Of a DNA stretch of 35,703 nucleotides, positions 1 to 7,742 are shown one piece after another. Source of the stretch: Aliivibrio_A kagoshimensis (GTDB taxonomy: Bacteria > Pseudomonadota > Gammaproteobacteria > Enterobacterales > Vibrionaceae). A program made the position numbers and the translations under genes. Every line of letters begins with the position of its first letter. Positions within the stretch are counted from its first letter, which is position 1. The stretch is taken from positions 1 to 35,703 of the forward strand of contig NZ_JAKJSQ010000046.1 of the NCBI RefSeq assembly GCF_050337105.1, written 5' to 3'. The notes under the pieces were generated by a model that did no database searches, was not told the origin of the DNA, and saw nothing but the letters and a program-made list of their open reading frames with translations.

Positions 1-1
1 A

Positions 2-7
2 TATAAT
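2..7 (+). promoter_or_regulatory. probable -10 element of the oadGAB promoter
   Basis: A perfect TATAAT lies 36 bases before the oadG start, which suits a short 5' leader. The -35 element would fall outside the window, so the promoter cannot be confirmed from here. Confidence 0.4.
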
Positions 8-42
8 GGGTTCAACTGTCACCTAAGTAGAAAGGAAGCACG

Positions 43-294
43 ATGACAGATATAGGGAGTTTAATGTGGGAAGCGGCGGTACTGATGCTCACCGGAATGT
101 CAGTTGTTTTCGTCTTCTTAACCACACTTGTTTACATCGTTCGATTAATGTCAAAGTTAGTACCTGAAGAGCAACTCGCTCAACCTAGAACCAATACTCA
201 ACGTACTACTTCAGCCAGTGCAGGCGTAAAGCCTGAAGTTGTTGCGGCAATCTCAGCCGCTGTTCAACAGTATAGAAGTAGCAAACTAAGCTAA
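43..294 (+). CDS. oadG: oxaloacetate decarboxylase gamma subunit
   Basis: Small membrane subunit of the sodium-translocating oxaloacetate decarboxylase. In the family it anchors the biotin-carrying alpha subunit to the membrane beta subunit. The 83-residue protein has one hydrophobic segment at about residues 9-34, a linker rich in Pro, Thr and Gln, and a C-terminal segment (PEVVAAISAAV at about 64-74) typical of the family's alpha-binding tail. An AGGAAG ribosome site lies 6 bases before the ATG. The gene leads the oadG-oadA-oadB operon, the usual order for this pump. Oddity: the protein has no histidine at all, whereas characterised gamma subunits are reported to bind zinc partly through a C-terminal histidine. 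Identity rests mainly on size, topology and position. Confidence 0.93.
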   Translation: MTDIGSLMWEAAVLMLTGMSVVFVFLTTLVYIVRLMSKLVPEEQLAQPRTNTQRTTSASAGVKPEVVAAISAAVQQYRSSKLS

Positions 295-332
295 TCATAA
301 TTTTAAGACTTACTAAAAAGGAGTTTGTGAGC

Positions 333-2117
333 ATGTCAAAACCACTTGCTATCACCGATGTCGTTCTACGCGATGCCCATCAGTCATTATTTGCAACTCG
401 TATGCGTACCGAAGATATGTTACCGATCGCTGCTGAGTTAGATAACGTTGGCTATTGGTCATTAGAAACGTGGGGCGGAGCAACATTTGATTCGTGTATT
501 CGTTATCTTGGTGAAGATCCTTGGGAGCGTTTAAGAGCGCTAAAACAAGCGATGCCAAAAACCCCTATGCAAATGTTACTGCGTGGACAGAATCTACTGG
601 GTTACCGCCATTACGCTGATGATGTAGTGACTAAGTTTATTGAACGTGCTCATACGAATGGCATGGATGTTTTTAGAATTTTTGATGCCATGAACGATGT
701 TCGAAATTTTGAAACAGCAGTTAAGGCGACAGTAGACGTTGGCGGACACGCTCAAGGCACACTCTCCTATACCACAAGCCCAGTACACAATAGTGATACT
801 TGGGTTGATTTGGCAAAACGACTTGAAGATTTGGGTTGTCACTCGCTCTGCATCAAAGATATGTCAGGCTTACTGAAACCTTATGAAGCCGAAGAGTTAG
901 TCTCAAGAATTAAAGCTTCATGTGATATCCCGCTTGCGCTTCATTGTCATGCAACAACAGGGCTTTCTACAGCAACTGCTGTCAAGGCAGTAGAGGCTGG
1001 GCTGGACATTCTTGATACTGCAATTTCCTCAATGAGCCAAACTTACGGTCACACACCAACCGAAACCGTAGTGGCGATGCTAGAAGGAACTGAAAGAGAT
1101 ACTAATTTATCCCTAGAGTCGATAGCACCGATTGCCGCGTACTTCAGAGAAGTGAGAAAGAAATACGCAAAATTTGAAGGTCAACTGAAAGGTGTTGATT
1201 CTCGTATCTTGATTGCACAAGTTCCTGGCGGCATGTTAACCAACATGGAGAGCCAGCTTAAAGAGCAGGGCGCAGCAGATCGTCTTGATGAAGTATTGCT
1301 TGAGATCCCTAAGGTACGTAAAGACCTTGGTTATATCCCTCTAGTCACACCAACATCACAAATTGTTGGATCTCAATCCGTTATTAACGTGTTGATGGGA
1401 GAGCGTTACAAAACCATCACCAAAGAGACAGCTGGTGTACTTAAGGGCGAATATGGTACGGCTCCGGCGGAAGTGAATGCAGAGCTTCAAGCACGTGTAC
1501 TTGATGGTGCTGACGCGATTACTTGTCGTCCTGCAGACCTGCTTGAAGATGAACTTCATACATTAGAAAGTGAACTGCTTGAAAAAGCGAAGCAGGACAA
1601 CATTACCTTAGCGGAAAACGCTATTGATGATGTATTAACTTACTCACTGTTCCCACAAGTTGGTTTGAAATTCCTTAAAAACCGTAATAACCCAAGTGCG
1701 TTTGAACCTGCTCCTGGTACTGAGCCAGAAGTAGCAGCAACACCTGTAGCAGCAACTCAAGCATCCGGTACGATAGAGAGCTATAGCGTGAAGGTTGACG
1801 GTCAAGTTTACGATGTTGAAGTCGGTCCGCAAGGAAGTGTTTCATCGGTCGCTAAAGCGTCAACTCCAGCAAAAGAAACAGCAGCGGAAGTAACCGGTGG
1901 CAAGGCTGAAGACGTGGTTGCACCACTTGCTGGAAATATTTTTCAAGTTAAGGTGAAAGTAGGCGCACAAGTTGAAGAAGGTGAAGTCATCATTGTTCTT
2001 GAAGCAATGAAGATGGAGACTGAAATCCGAGCTGCACGAGCGGGTACGGTACAGGAACTGCATGTTAAAGAGGGTGACTCAGTCACTGTCGGTCTACCTT
2101 TGTTAACGTTGGCGTAG
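333..2117 (+). CDS. oadA: oxaloacetate decarboxylase alpha subunit, biotin carrying
   Basis: Cytoplasmic alpha subunit. It transfers the carboxyl group of oxaloacetate to its own biotin, giving pyruvate; the beta subunit then decarboxylates the carboxybiotin and exports Na+. The N-terminal carboxyltransferase domain opens with VVLRDAHQSLFATRM, and the metal-site motif LHCHATTG is present. A conserved carboxylase domain follows, then a flexible Ala/Pro/Thr linker at about 455-520, and a C-terminal biotinyl domain with EAMKMET; the biotinylated lysine is near residue 560. I chose ATG 333 (594 aa) because the strong AAAAGGAG site lies 9 bases upstream of it; a GTG at 327 in the same frame is too close to that site. 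oadG ends 38 bases upstream and oadB begins 10 bases downstream. Confidence 0.96.
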   Translation: MSKPLAITDVVLRDAHQSLFATRMRTEDMLPIAAELDNVGYWSLETWGGATFDSCIRYLGEDPWERLRALKQAMPKTPMQMLLRGQNLLGYRHYADDVVTKFIERAHTNGMDVFRIFDAMNDVRNFETAVKATVDVGGHAQGTLSYTTSPVHNSDTWVDLAKRLEDLGCHSLCIKDMSGLLKPYEAEELVSRIKASCDIPLALHCHATTGLSTATAVKAVEAGLDILDTAISSMSQTYGHTPTETVVAMLEGTERDTNLSLESIAPIAAYFREVRKKYAKFEGQLKGVDSRILIAQVPGGMLTNMESQLKEQGAADRLDEVLLEIPKVRKDLGYIPLVTPTSQIVGSQSVINVLMGERYKTITKETAGVLKGEYGTAPAEVNAELQARVLDGADAITCRPADLLEDELHTLESELLEKAKQDNITLAENAIDDVLTYSLFPQVGLKFLKNRNNPSAFEPAPGTEPEVAATPVAATQASGTIESYSVKVDGQVYDVEVGPQGSVSSVAKASTPAKETAAEVTGGKAEDVVAPLAGNIFQVKVKVGAQVEEGEVIIVLEAMKMETEIRAARAGTVQELHVKEGDSVTVGLPLLTLA

Positions 2118-2127
2118 GATATTACCC

Positions 2128-3258
2128 ATGGATGGTTTAATAACACTCTGGTCCGAGACAGGCATAGCGAATTTTGAGTTCTCTCAAATTGTTATGTTAC
2201 TCATTGGGTTTGGTTTGCTCTTTCTGGCAATTAAAAAAGGGTTTGAGCCGCTACTTCTGTTGCCAATCGGATTTGGTGCCATTTTAGCAAACATTCCCAA
2301 TGCGGGGTTTACTGACCCTGGAGGTCTGCTGTATTACATCTACTACATCGGGATTGAGACTGGGGTATTCCCTCTGCTGATCTTTATGGGCGTAGGGGCA
2401 ATGACAGACTTTGGTGCACTGATTGCTAACCCGAAAACACTCTGGTTAGGCGCAGCGGCACAATTAGGCATTTTTGCAACATTATTTGGTGCGATAGCGC
2501 TTAACTTAGTGCCGGGCATGGAGTTTAGCTTAGCTGATGCGTCGTCCATTGCCATTATTGGTGGTGCAGATGGACCGACTGCTATATTTTTAGCCAGTAA
2601 ATTGTCACCGGATCTTTTAGGTGCAATAGCCGTGGCTGCATACAGCTATATGGCATTAGTCCCTATTATTCAACCGCCAATTATGAAGGCGTTGACGACA
2701 CCCGAAGAGCGTCAGATCAAAATGGCTCAACTGCGTCATGTAGGCAAAACGGAAAAGATACTTTTCCCTTTAGCGGTACTTGTCATGACGATCTTGTTCC
2801 TACCTTCAGCGACTCCGTTAGTGGGCATGTTCTGTCTAGGTAACTTGATGAAAGAGTCCGGTGTGGTAGACCGTTTATCGAATACCGCGCAAAACGAATT
2901 GATCAATGTTGTGACGATTTTCTTAGGATTAGGGGTTGGGTCTAAACTGCAAGCTGACAAATTCTTGAATGTTGAAACATTGGGTATATTGGCGTTAGGG
3001 GCGTTAGCATTTTCTATCGGTACTGCTGGTGGTCTAATGATGGCGAAAGTACTTAATAAGTACTCAAAAGAGGACATTAACCCTCTTATTGGTGCTGCGG
3101 GAGTCTCTGCGGTTCCAATGGCTGCGCGAGTGGTCAACAAAGTTGGGCTTGAAGCGAATCCTCATAATTTCTTATTGATGCATGCAATGGGGCCAAATGT
3201 TGCAGGTGTCCTTGGTTCGGCTGTCGCTGCCGGTATTTTGCTTGCGTTAGTCGGTTAA
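2128..3258 (+). CDS. oadB: oxaloacetate decarboxylase beta subunit, sodium pump
   Basis: Polytopic inner-membrane subunit that decarboxylates carboxybiotin and couples this to Na+ export. The 376-residue protein is almost wholly hydrophobic, with about nine to eleven membrane segments. It carries the family signature IIGGADGPTAIF, with the essential aspartate at residue 148, and a later GVSAVPMAARV motif matching the region of the conserved serine of the ion pathway. Some family members are longer at the N terminus. An AGGA site lies about 11 bases before ATG. It is the last gene of oadGAB and a terminator follows within 30 bases. Confidence 0.96.
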   Translation: MDGLITLWSETGIANFEFSQIVMLLIGFGLLFLAIKKGFEPLLLLPIGFGAILANIPNAGFTDPGGLLYYIYYIGIETGVFPLLIFMGVGAMTDFGALIANPKTLWLGAAAQLGIFATLFGAIALNLVPGMEFSLADASSIAIIGGADGPTAIFLASKLSPDLLGAIAVAAYSYMALVPIIQPPIMKALTTPEERQIKMAQLRHVGKTEKILFPLAVLVMTILFLPSATPLVGMFCLGNLMKESGVVDRLSNTAQNELINVVTIFLGLGVGSKLQADKFLNVETLGILALGALAFSIGTAGGLMMAKVLNKYSKEDINPLIGAAGVSAVPMAARVVNKVGLEANPHNFLLMHAMGPNVAGVLGSAVAAGILLALVG

Positions 3259-3285
3259 TAAGACCGCTTAACTTATCAATATGTT

Positions 3286-3313
3286 AAAGGAGCTGAATGG
3301 CTCCTTTTCTTTT
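3286..3313 (+). terminator. intrinsic terminator of oadGAB
   Basis: The arms AAAGGAGC and GCTCCTTT enclose a six-base loop, followed by a T-rich tail. It lies 27 bases after the oadB stop and ends the operon. Confidence 0.85.
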
Positions 3314-3364
3314 TGCTATTATTTTAGGTATGGTAGAACGATAAATAATAATAGAGTGATCATT

Positions 3365-4315
3365 ATGTCCGAGAATAAACATATAGTTATTTCGAAATTT
3401 GGGGATACATCGGTACTTGAAATCCAGAGTGATTCCATCCCCGAGCCCGCTGAAAATGAAGTTTTAATTCGAGTGGCATTCTCAGGGGTAAATCCAATTG
3501 ATGTAAAAACTCGTGCAGGTCTTGGTTGGGCTGCAGAGCAGAATAAAGATAACTTACCGTGGACGCTCGGTTACGATGTGGCTGGTGAAGTGATTAAATG
3601 CGGCGAGAAGTGCACAAAATTCGACATTGGACAGCAAGTCGCTGGTTTTATCGGATTCCCTCTGGAGGGGGGGGGATACAGTCAATACATTAGCCTGAAC
3701 GAAGAGGCAATAAGCACCATTCCAGATAGCGTGACATTAGAAGCAGCTGCAGCAATCCCTTTAGCTGGTCAAACGGCGATTCAAGCGATTAATCAAGCCA
3801 ACGTTGAAGAGGGCGAAAGAGTCCTTATTTTAGCGGGGGCTGGAGGTGTAGGTCATATTGCAGTACAAGTAGCGTTGGCAAAAAAAGCGGAAGTCTACAC
3901 GACATGCAGTGAAGAGAATCTCGACTTTATCGCAGGTTTAGGTGCACATGCTATCAACTATCATTTCTCACCAGTGTCGGAGCGATTGTCTGATGTTGAT
4001 GTATTGATTGACTTAGTTGGTGGTGACGCAGCATTGGACGCTCTGAAGTGTTTAAAAGATGAGGCAAGAGTGGTTACTGTGCCGACATTAACGGCGGAGT
4101 TGGTCTGTGAACGAGCCACGACATTAGGTTTTAAAGCGACCGGTATGTTAGTTGCGCCGTCAACAGAGTTACTTGATGCTCTATTATATATGATTGGTAT
4201 TGGCATGCTAAAAGTGGAGATCGCAGCGATTATTCCTATGCATCAGGCTGCAGAGGCACATGCACAAATTGAAACGGGCCACACTCGGGGCAAAATTGTC
4301 TTAGATATGAAATAG
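3365..4315 (+). CDS. medium-chain dehydrogenase/reductase, quinone-oxidoreductase-like
   Basis: A 316-residue NAD(P)H-dependent oxidoreductase of the medium-chain dehydrogenase/reductase superfamily, quinone oxidoreductase subgroup. The N-terminal GroES-like domain runs to about residue 120 (VAFSGVNPIDVKTRAG, GYDVAGEV). The Rossmann nucleotide site is GAGGVGHIAVQVA, and the C-terminal end HTRGKIVLDM is typical. The catalytic zinc cysteines and histidines of alcohol dehydrogenases are not evident, so a zinc-free quinone or enone reductase is likely; the substrate is unknown. I set the start at ATG 3365: an upstream in-frame start at 3281 would add residues encoded by the oadB terminator. The gene probably heads a unit with yqaA (24-base gap) and the M16 gene. 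A run of nine G at 3667-3675 lies in the reading frame. Confidence 0.88.
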   Translation: MSENKHIVISKFGDTSVLEIQSDSIPEPAENEVLIRVAFSGVNPIDVKTRAGLGWAAEQNKDNLPWTLGYDVAGEVIKCGEKCTKFDIGQQVAGFIGFPLEGGGYSQYISLNEEAISTIPDSVTLEAAAAIPLAGQTAIQAINQANVEEGERVLILAGAGGVGHIAVQVALAKKAEVYTTCSEENLDFIAGLGAHAINYHFSPVSERLSDVDVLIDLVGGDAALDALKCLKDEARVVTVPTLTAELVCERATTLGFKATGMLVAPSTELLDALLYMIGIGMLKVEIAAIIPMHQAAEAHAQIETGHTRGKIVLDMK

Positions 4316-4339
4316 ATTCAACGAGAATAGTGATTAAGT

Positions 4340-4771
4340 ATGTTTTCAATGTTTAACGCTGATTCTGCATTATGGATTCTATTTAGTACTAGCTTCCTAA
4401 GTTCGACGTTGCTACCAGGTGGTTCAGAGGCTGCTCTGATAGCGACGCTTCACCTAAATGAACATGCAGTTTGGCTTATTGTCGTTGTTGCGACAATTGG
4501 CAATACACTCGGTGGCATAACCAATTATCTTTTGGGTTATTTACTTCCGGATAAAACTTCTTCTGAAAAACAGAGTCATAGAGCATTAGGCTGGATTAAA
4601 AAGCATGGTTACTGGACTCTATTACTAAGCTGGTTACCCGTTATCGGTGATCCTCTCTGTTTGGTGGCAGGGTGGCTTAGAATGCGCTTTTGGATCTGTT
4701 TGGTTATGATTTTAGCGGGCAAAGCGGCCCGTTATTCGATTCTGACTCTCATCGTCAATAAAATTCTTTAG
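4340..4771 (+). CDS. yqaA: YqaA, DedA/SNARE-associated family membrane protein
   Basis: Small integral membrane protein of the DedA (SNARE-associated Golgi, VTT) superfamily, a group tied to membrane lipid handling and envelope homeostasis; the role of YqaA itself is not settled. The 143 residues include the family-like SFLSSTLLPGGSEAALIA near the N terminus, GNTLGGITNYLLG in the middle, and LLSWLPVIGDPLCLVAGW followed by a basic RMRFW segment. Three to four membrane segments are evident. These blocks match my recollection of E. coli YqaA, which also lies next to gshA. The next gene starts 8 bases downstream, suggesting co-transcription. Confidence 0.88.
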   Translation: MFSMFNADSALWILFSTSFLSSTLLPGGSEAALIATLHLNEHAVWLIVVVATIGNTLGGITNYLLGYLLPDKTSSEKQSHRALGWIKKHGYWTLLLSWLPVIGDPLCLVAGWLRMRFWICLVMILAGKAARYSILTLIVNKIL

Positions 4772-4779
4772 GAACGCTG

Positions 4780-7629
4780 ATGAAAAAGTGGCTTGTAAGC
4801 TCCCTACTTATCACAATAGTAGGATGTTCGGGGAGCAATAATGAAACCCCAATTCCAACCAAAGAGAGTGGTATTACACTTATCGAAAGTGTAACCCAAG
4901 ACTCTGGTCAAAATGTCATTCCATACAGTAAATATCGACTTGATAACGGTTTAACCGTTATTTTATCTCCAGATCACTCCGATCCTTTAGTTCATGTTGA
5001 TGTGACCTATCATGTTGGCTCCGCACGTGAAGATGTCGGTAAATCAGGATTTGCTCACTTCTTTGAACACATGATGTTTCAAGGATCTGACAATGTGGGC
5101 GATCAAGAACATTTTCGCTTGATCACCGAAGCGGGTGGCACATTAAACGGAACGACCAATCGAGACAGAACAAACTATTTCGAAACGGTTCCAGCCAATG
5201 AACTGGAAAAAATGTTATGGCTAGAATCCGATCGAATGGGCTTCCTCATCGATGCGGTTTCACAAAAGAAATTTGAAATTCAGCGCAGTACCGTTAAAAA
5301 CGAGCGAGCGCAAAACTATGATAATCGACCATATGGGCTAATGTATGAGCGAATCGGTCAGGCGCTCTATCCGTTAAACCACCCATACTCATGGCAAACC
5401 ATCGGTTATGTAGAAGATTTAGACCGAGTGGATGTGAATGACCTAAAAGCGTTCTTTTTACGCTGGTATGGACCGAATAATGCGGTCATCACTATTGGCG
5501 GGGATATAGATACCGAGCAGACGTTAGCGTGGGTGAAAAAGTATTTTGGTTCTATTCCCAAAGGACCAGAGGTTGAAAATGCGGAAAAACAGCCTGCCGT
5601 ATTAACGGAAGATCGCTTTATCACGTTAGAAGATAATATTCAGCAACCCTTGGTCATGATGGCCTACCCAACCAGCTACCGTGGTGCCGAAGGTGAAGCG
5701 AATATCGATATGTTGGCCAGTACGTTAGGCCAAGGTAAAAATAGTCTTTTATATCAAGAGTTAGTGAAAACAGGAAAAACGGTTGATGCAGGAGCATTTC
5801 ATGATTGTGCGGAATTATCATGTACTCTCTATGTCTATGCAATGGCTGACTCAGGTGAAGAGTCGAATCTAGCGACGACCTACCAACAGCTGCAGCAAGT
5901 GTTGAATTTGTTTGGTCAGCAAGGCGTCACCGCTGAAGATATCACTGAAATTAAAGGCAGTGCTGAAGCTGGTGCCATCTTTGGTTTGCAAAGTGTCAAA
6001 GGCAAAGTGTCACAGCTTGCTTCAAACGAAACCTTCTATAGTAACCCTAATCGCCTAGCAACAGAGCTAGCGGCTTTGCGTGCTGTTAAGCCAAAGGATG
6101 TGATGGATGCCTTTCAGCGTTATGTCGAGGGCCAACACAGCGTGGTTCTCAGCGTTGTACCTAAAGGAAAGAGTCAACTTGAAGCTCATGAGGTAAATTT
6201 CACGCCACCACAACGCAGTCTGCCTGAATACCAAAAGATCAGCGATGACGAACTGCATGTACGAAAAGGAGACGATGATTTTGACCGTTCTATCATGCCT
6301 CAGCCTTCACAGCCTGTAGAGCCTGTTGCTCCAACGTTATATCGAACTACATTGAAAAATGGCATTAAGGTGTTAGGCACCGTCGCATCTGAGACACCTA
6401 CGATTGAACTAAATATTGTACTGCCTGCAGGGAACCGTTATGTCCCTATAGGAAAAGAGGGCTTAGCTGATCTTACTGCTGCACTTATGCAAGAAGATAC
6501 AAGAGTACGTAGCGTAGAGGAGATTGAGAAAGCGCTCGGGACACTAGGAAGTTCAATCAGTGTCGATACGGGGTTGTACAGCACAACCATTTCTATCGCC
6601 TCTTTGACGAAAAATATTGATGCTACATTAGCCATAGCTGAAGAGATGCTGTTTAAACCAGCGATGAACGCAGCGGATTTTGACCGACTGAAAAAGCAAT
6701 CCATTGAAGGCTTGGTATACGAACAGCAAAAGCCAGCATGGCTAGCGTCACAAGCGACACGACAGGTCCTGTTCTCAGGCTCTAGCTTTGCGCGCTCCTC
6801 TGATGGCACTATGGCCTCTCTACAGGGGATTACCTTGGAGGATGTAAAACAGTTCTATCAGCAGCATTACTCGCCAGAAGGAAGTTACGTGGTGGCCGTT
6901 GGTGATATTGCATTATCACCGTTAAAAGAGAAACTAGCTTTTCTACAGGACTGGGAAGGCAATGAACCTAAGATGTTGGCACCGCAGCAGTTACCTAACC
7001 TCAGTGGCCAGGCTATCTATTTAGTGGATAAACCTGACGCACCACAAAGTGTGATCCGTTTAGCAAGGCAAGGAATGCGCTTTGATGCCACAGGTGAGCT
7101 GTATAAAACCAAACTTGCTAACTTCAATTTAGCCGGTAATTTTAATAGCCGTATCAATCAAAATTTACGTGAAGATAAAGGGTACACTTACGGTGCTGGT
7201 GGGTACCTCTCTGGAACGAAAGAGCTAGGTAGTGTTGTCTTTTATGCGCAAGTGAGAGCCGATGTTACAGGTGCTTCAGTCGCGGAGTTTTTGAAAGAGC
7301 TAACCGCTTATTCGAAAGAGGGAGTCACGAAACAAGAGTTAGCGTTTATGCGCTTGGCTGTTGGGCAACAAGAGGCGTTGAGCTATGAAACACCGGGTCA
7401 AAAGGCGGGGTTATTAAGCCAAATGATGACCTACTCTCTGGATAAAGACTTCATTGAACAGCGCAATAATATTGTCGCGACCATCTCTAAGTCAGAGATT
7501 GATGAGCTCTCTAAGAAATGGTTTGAACCCTCTAAATACCAGATCATTGTCGTCGGTGACAAGAAAACAGTACAACCTCAATTAGAGTCGCTAGGTATTG
7601 AGATTCATAGTTTGAATGTCGACAAATAG
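4780..7629 (+). CDS. M16 (insulinase/pitrilysin) zinc protease, lipoprotein
   Basis: A 949-residue two-domain M16 metallopeptidase predicted to be exported and lipidated. The N terminus has a basic start, a hydrophobic core and the lipobox IVGC with the cysteine at residue 16. The first M16 domain carries the inverted zinc motif HFFEH inside GFAHFFEHMMFQG, and the downstream glutamate appears in VKNERAQNYDNRPYG. The second, non-catalytic half has REDKGYTYGAG, the Arg/Tyr region that helps bind substrate in M16 enzymes. The architecture fits PqqL-like periplasmic or outer-membrane proteases that degrade peptides, but no specific substrate can be named. AGGA lies 7 bases before ATG. A strong terminator follows. 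Confidence 0.9.
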   Translation: MKKWLVSSLLITIVGCSGSNNETPIPTKESGITLIESVTQDSGQNVIPYSKYRLDNGLTVILSPDHSDPLVHVDVTYHVGSAREDVGKSGFAHFFEHMMFQGSDNVGDQEHFRLITEAGGTLNGTTNRDRTNYFETVPANELEKMLWLESDRMGFLIDAVSQKKFEIQRSTVKNERAQNYDNRPYGLMYERIGQALYPLNHPYSWQTIGYVEDLDRVDVNDLKAFFLRWYGPNNAVITIGGDIDTEQTLAWVKKYFGSIPKGPEVENAEKQPAVLTEDRFITLEDNIQQPLVMMAYPTSYRGAEGEANIDMLASTLGQGKNSLLYQELVKTGKTVDAGAFHDCAELSCTLYVYAMADSGEESNLATTYQQLQQVLNLFGQQGVTAEDITEIKGSAEAGAIFGLQSVKGKVSQLASNETFYSNPNRLATELAALRAVKPKDVMDAFQRYVEGQHSVVLSVVPKGKSQLEAHEVNFTPPQRSLPEYQKISDDELHVRKGDDDFDRSIMPQPSQPVEPVAPTLYRTTLKNGIKVLGTVASETPTIELNIVLPAGNRYVPIGKEGLADLTAALMQEDTRVRSVEEIEKALGTLGSSISVDTGLYSTTISIASLTKNIDATLAIAEEMLFKPAMNAADFDRLKKQSIEGLVYEQQKPAWLASQATRQVLFSGSSFARSSDGTMASLQGITLEDVKQFYQQHYSPEGSYVVAVGDIALSPLKEKLAFLQDWEGNEPKMLAPQQLPNLSGQAIYLVDKPDAPQSVIRLARQGMRFDATGELYKTKLANFNLAGNFNSRINQNLREDKGYTYGAGGYLSGTKELGSVVFYAQVRADVTGASVAEFLKELTAYSKEGVTKQELAFMRLAVGQQEALSYETPGQKAGLLSQMMTYSLDKDFIEQRNNIVATISKSEIDELSKKWFEPSKYQIIVVGDKKTVQPQLESLGIEIHSLNVDK

Positions 7630-7662
7630 ACGGCAATATCATTGAGCCACGGACTATTAGCT

Positions 7663-7700
7663 AAAACAACAACCAGTTTCTGGTTGTTGTTTTCTTTTTT
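7663..7700 (+). terminator. intrinsic terminator after the M16 protease gene
   Basis: A perfect 14-base stem (AAAACAACAACCAG with its complement) closes on a TTT loop and is followed by CTTTTTT. It lies 33 bases after the protease stop and abuts the gshA promoter region. Confidence 0.9.
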
Positions 7701-7711
7701 AGTATTATCAT
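7684..7711 (+). promoter_or_regulatory. possible gshA promoter overlapping the upstream terminator
   Basis: TTGTTG (7684-7689) and TATCAT (7706-7711) are 16 bases apart. The -35 would lie inside the descending arm of the terminator. Transcription would then begin near 7718, downstream of the most upstream in-frame ATG of gshA, favouring the later GTG start. Confidence 0.35.
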
Positions 7712-7742
7712 GATCAAAATTGCCTTAAATACGAGAGTCGAT

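Noticed and set aside
3281..3364. Upstream extension of the oxidoreductase gene
   Set aside because: The extra 28 residues would be encoded by the oadB terminator hairpin and its T-rich tail, and the family N terminus begins at ATG 3365.
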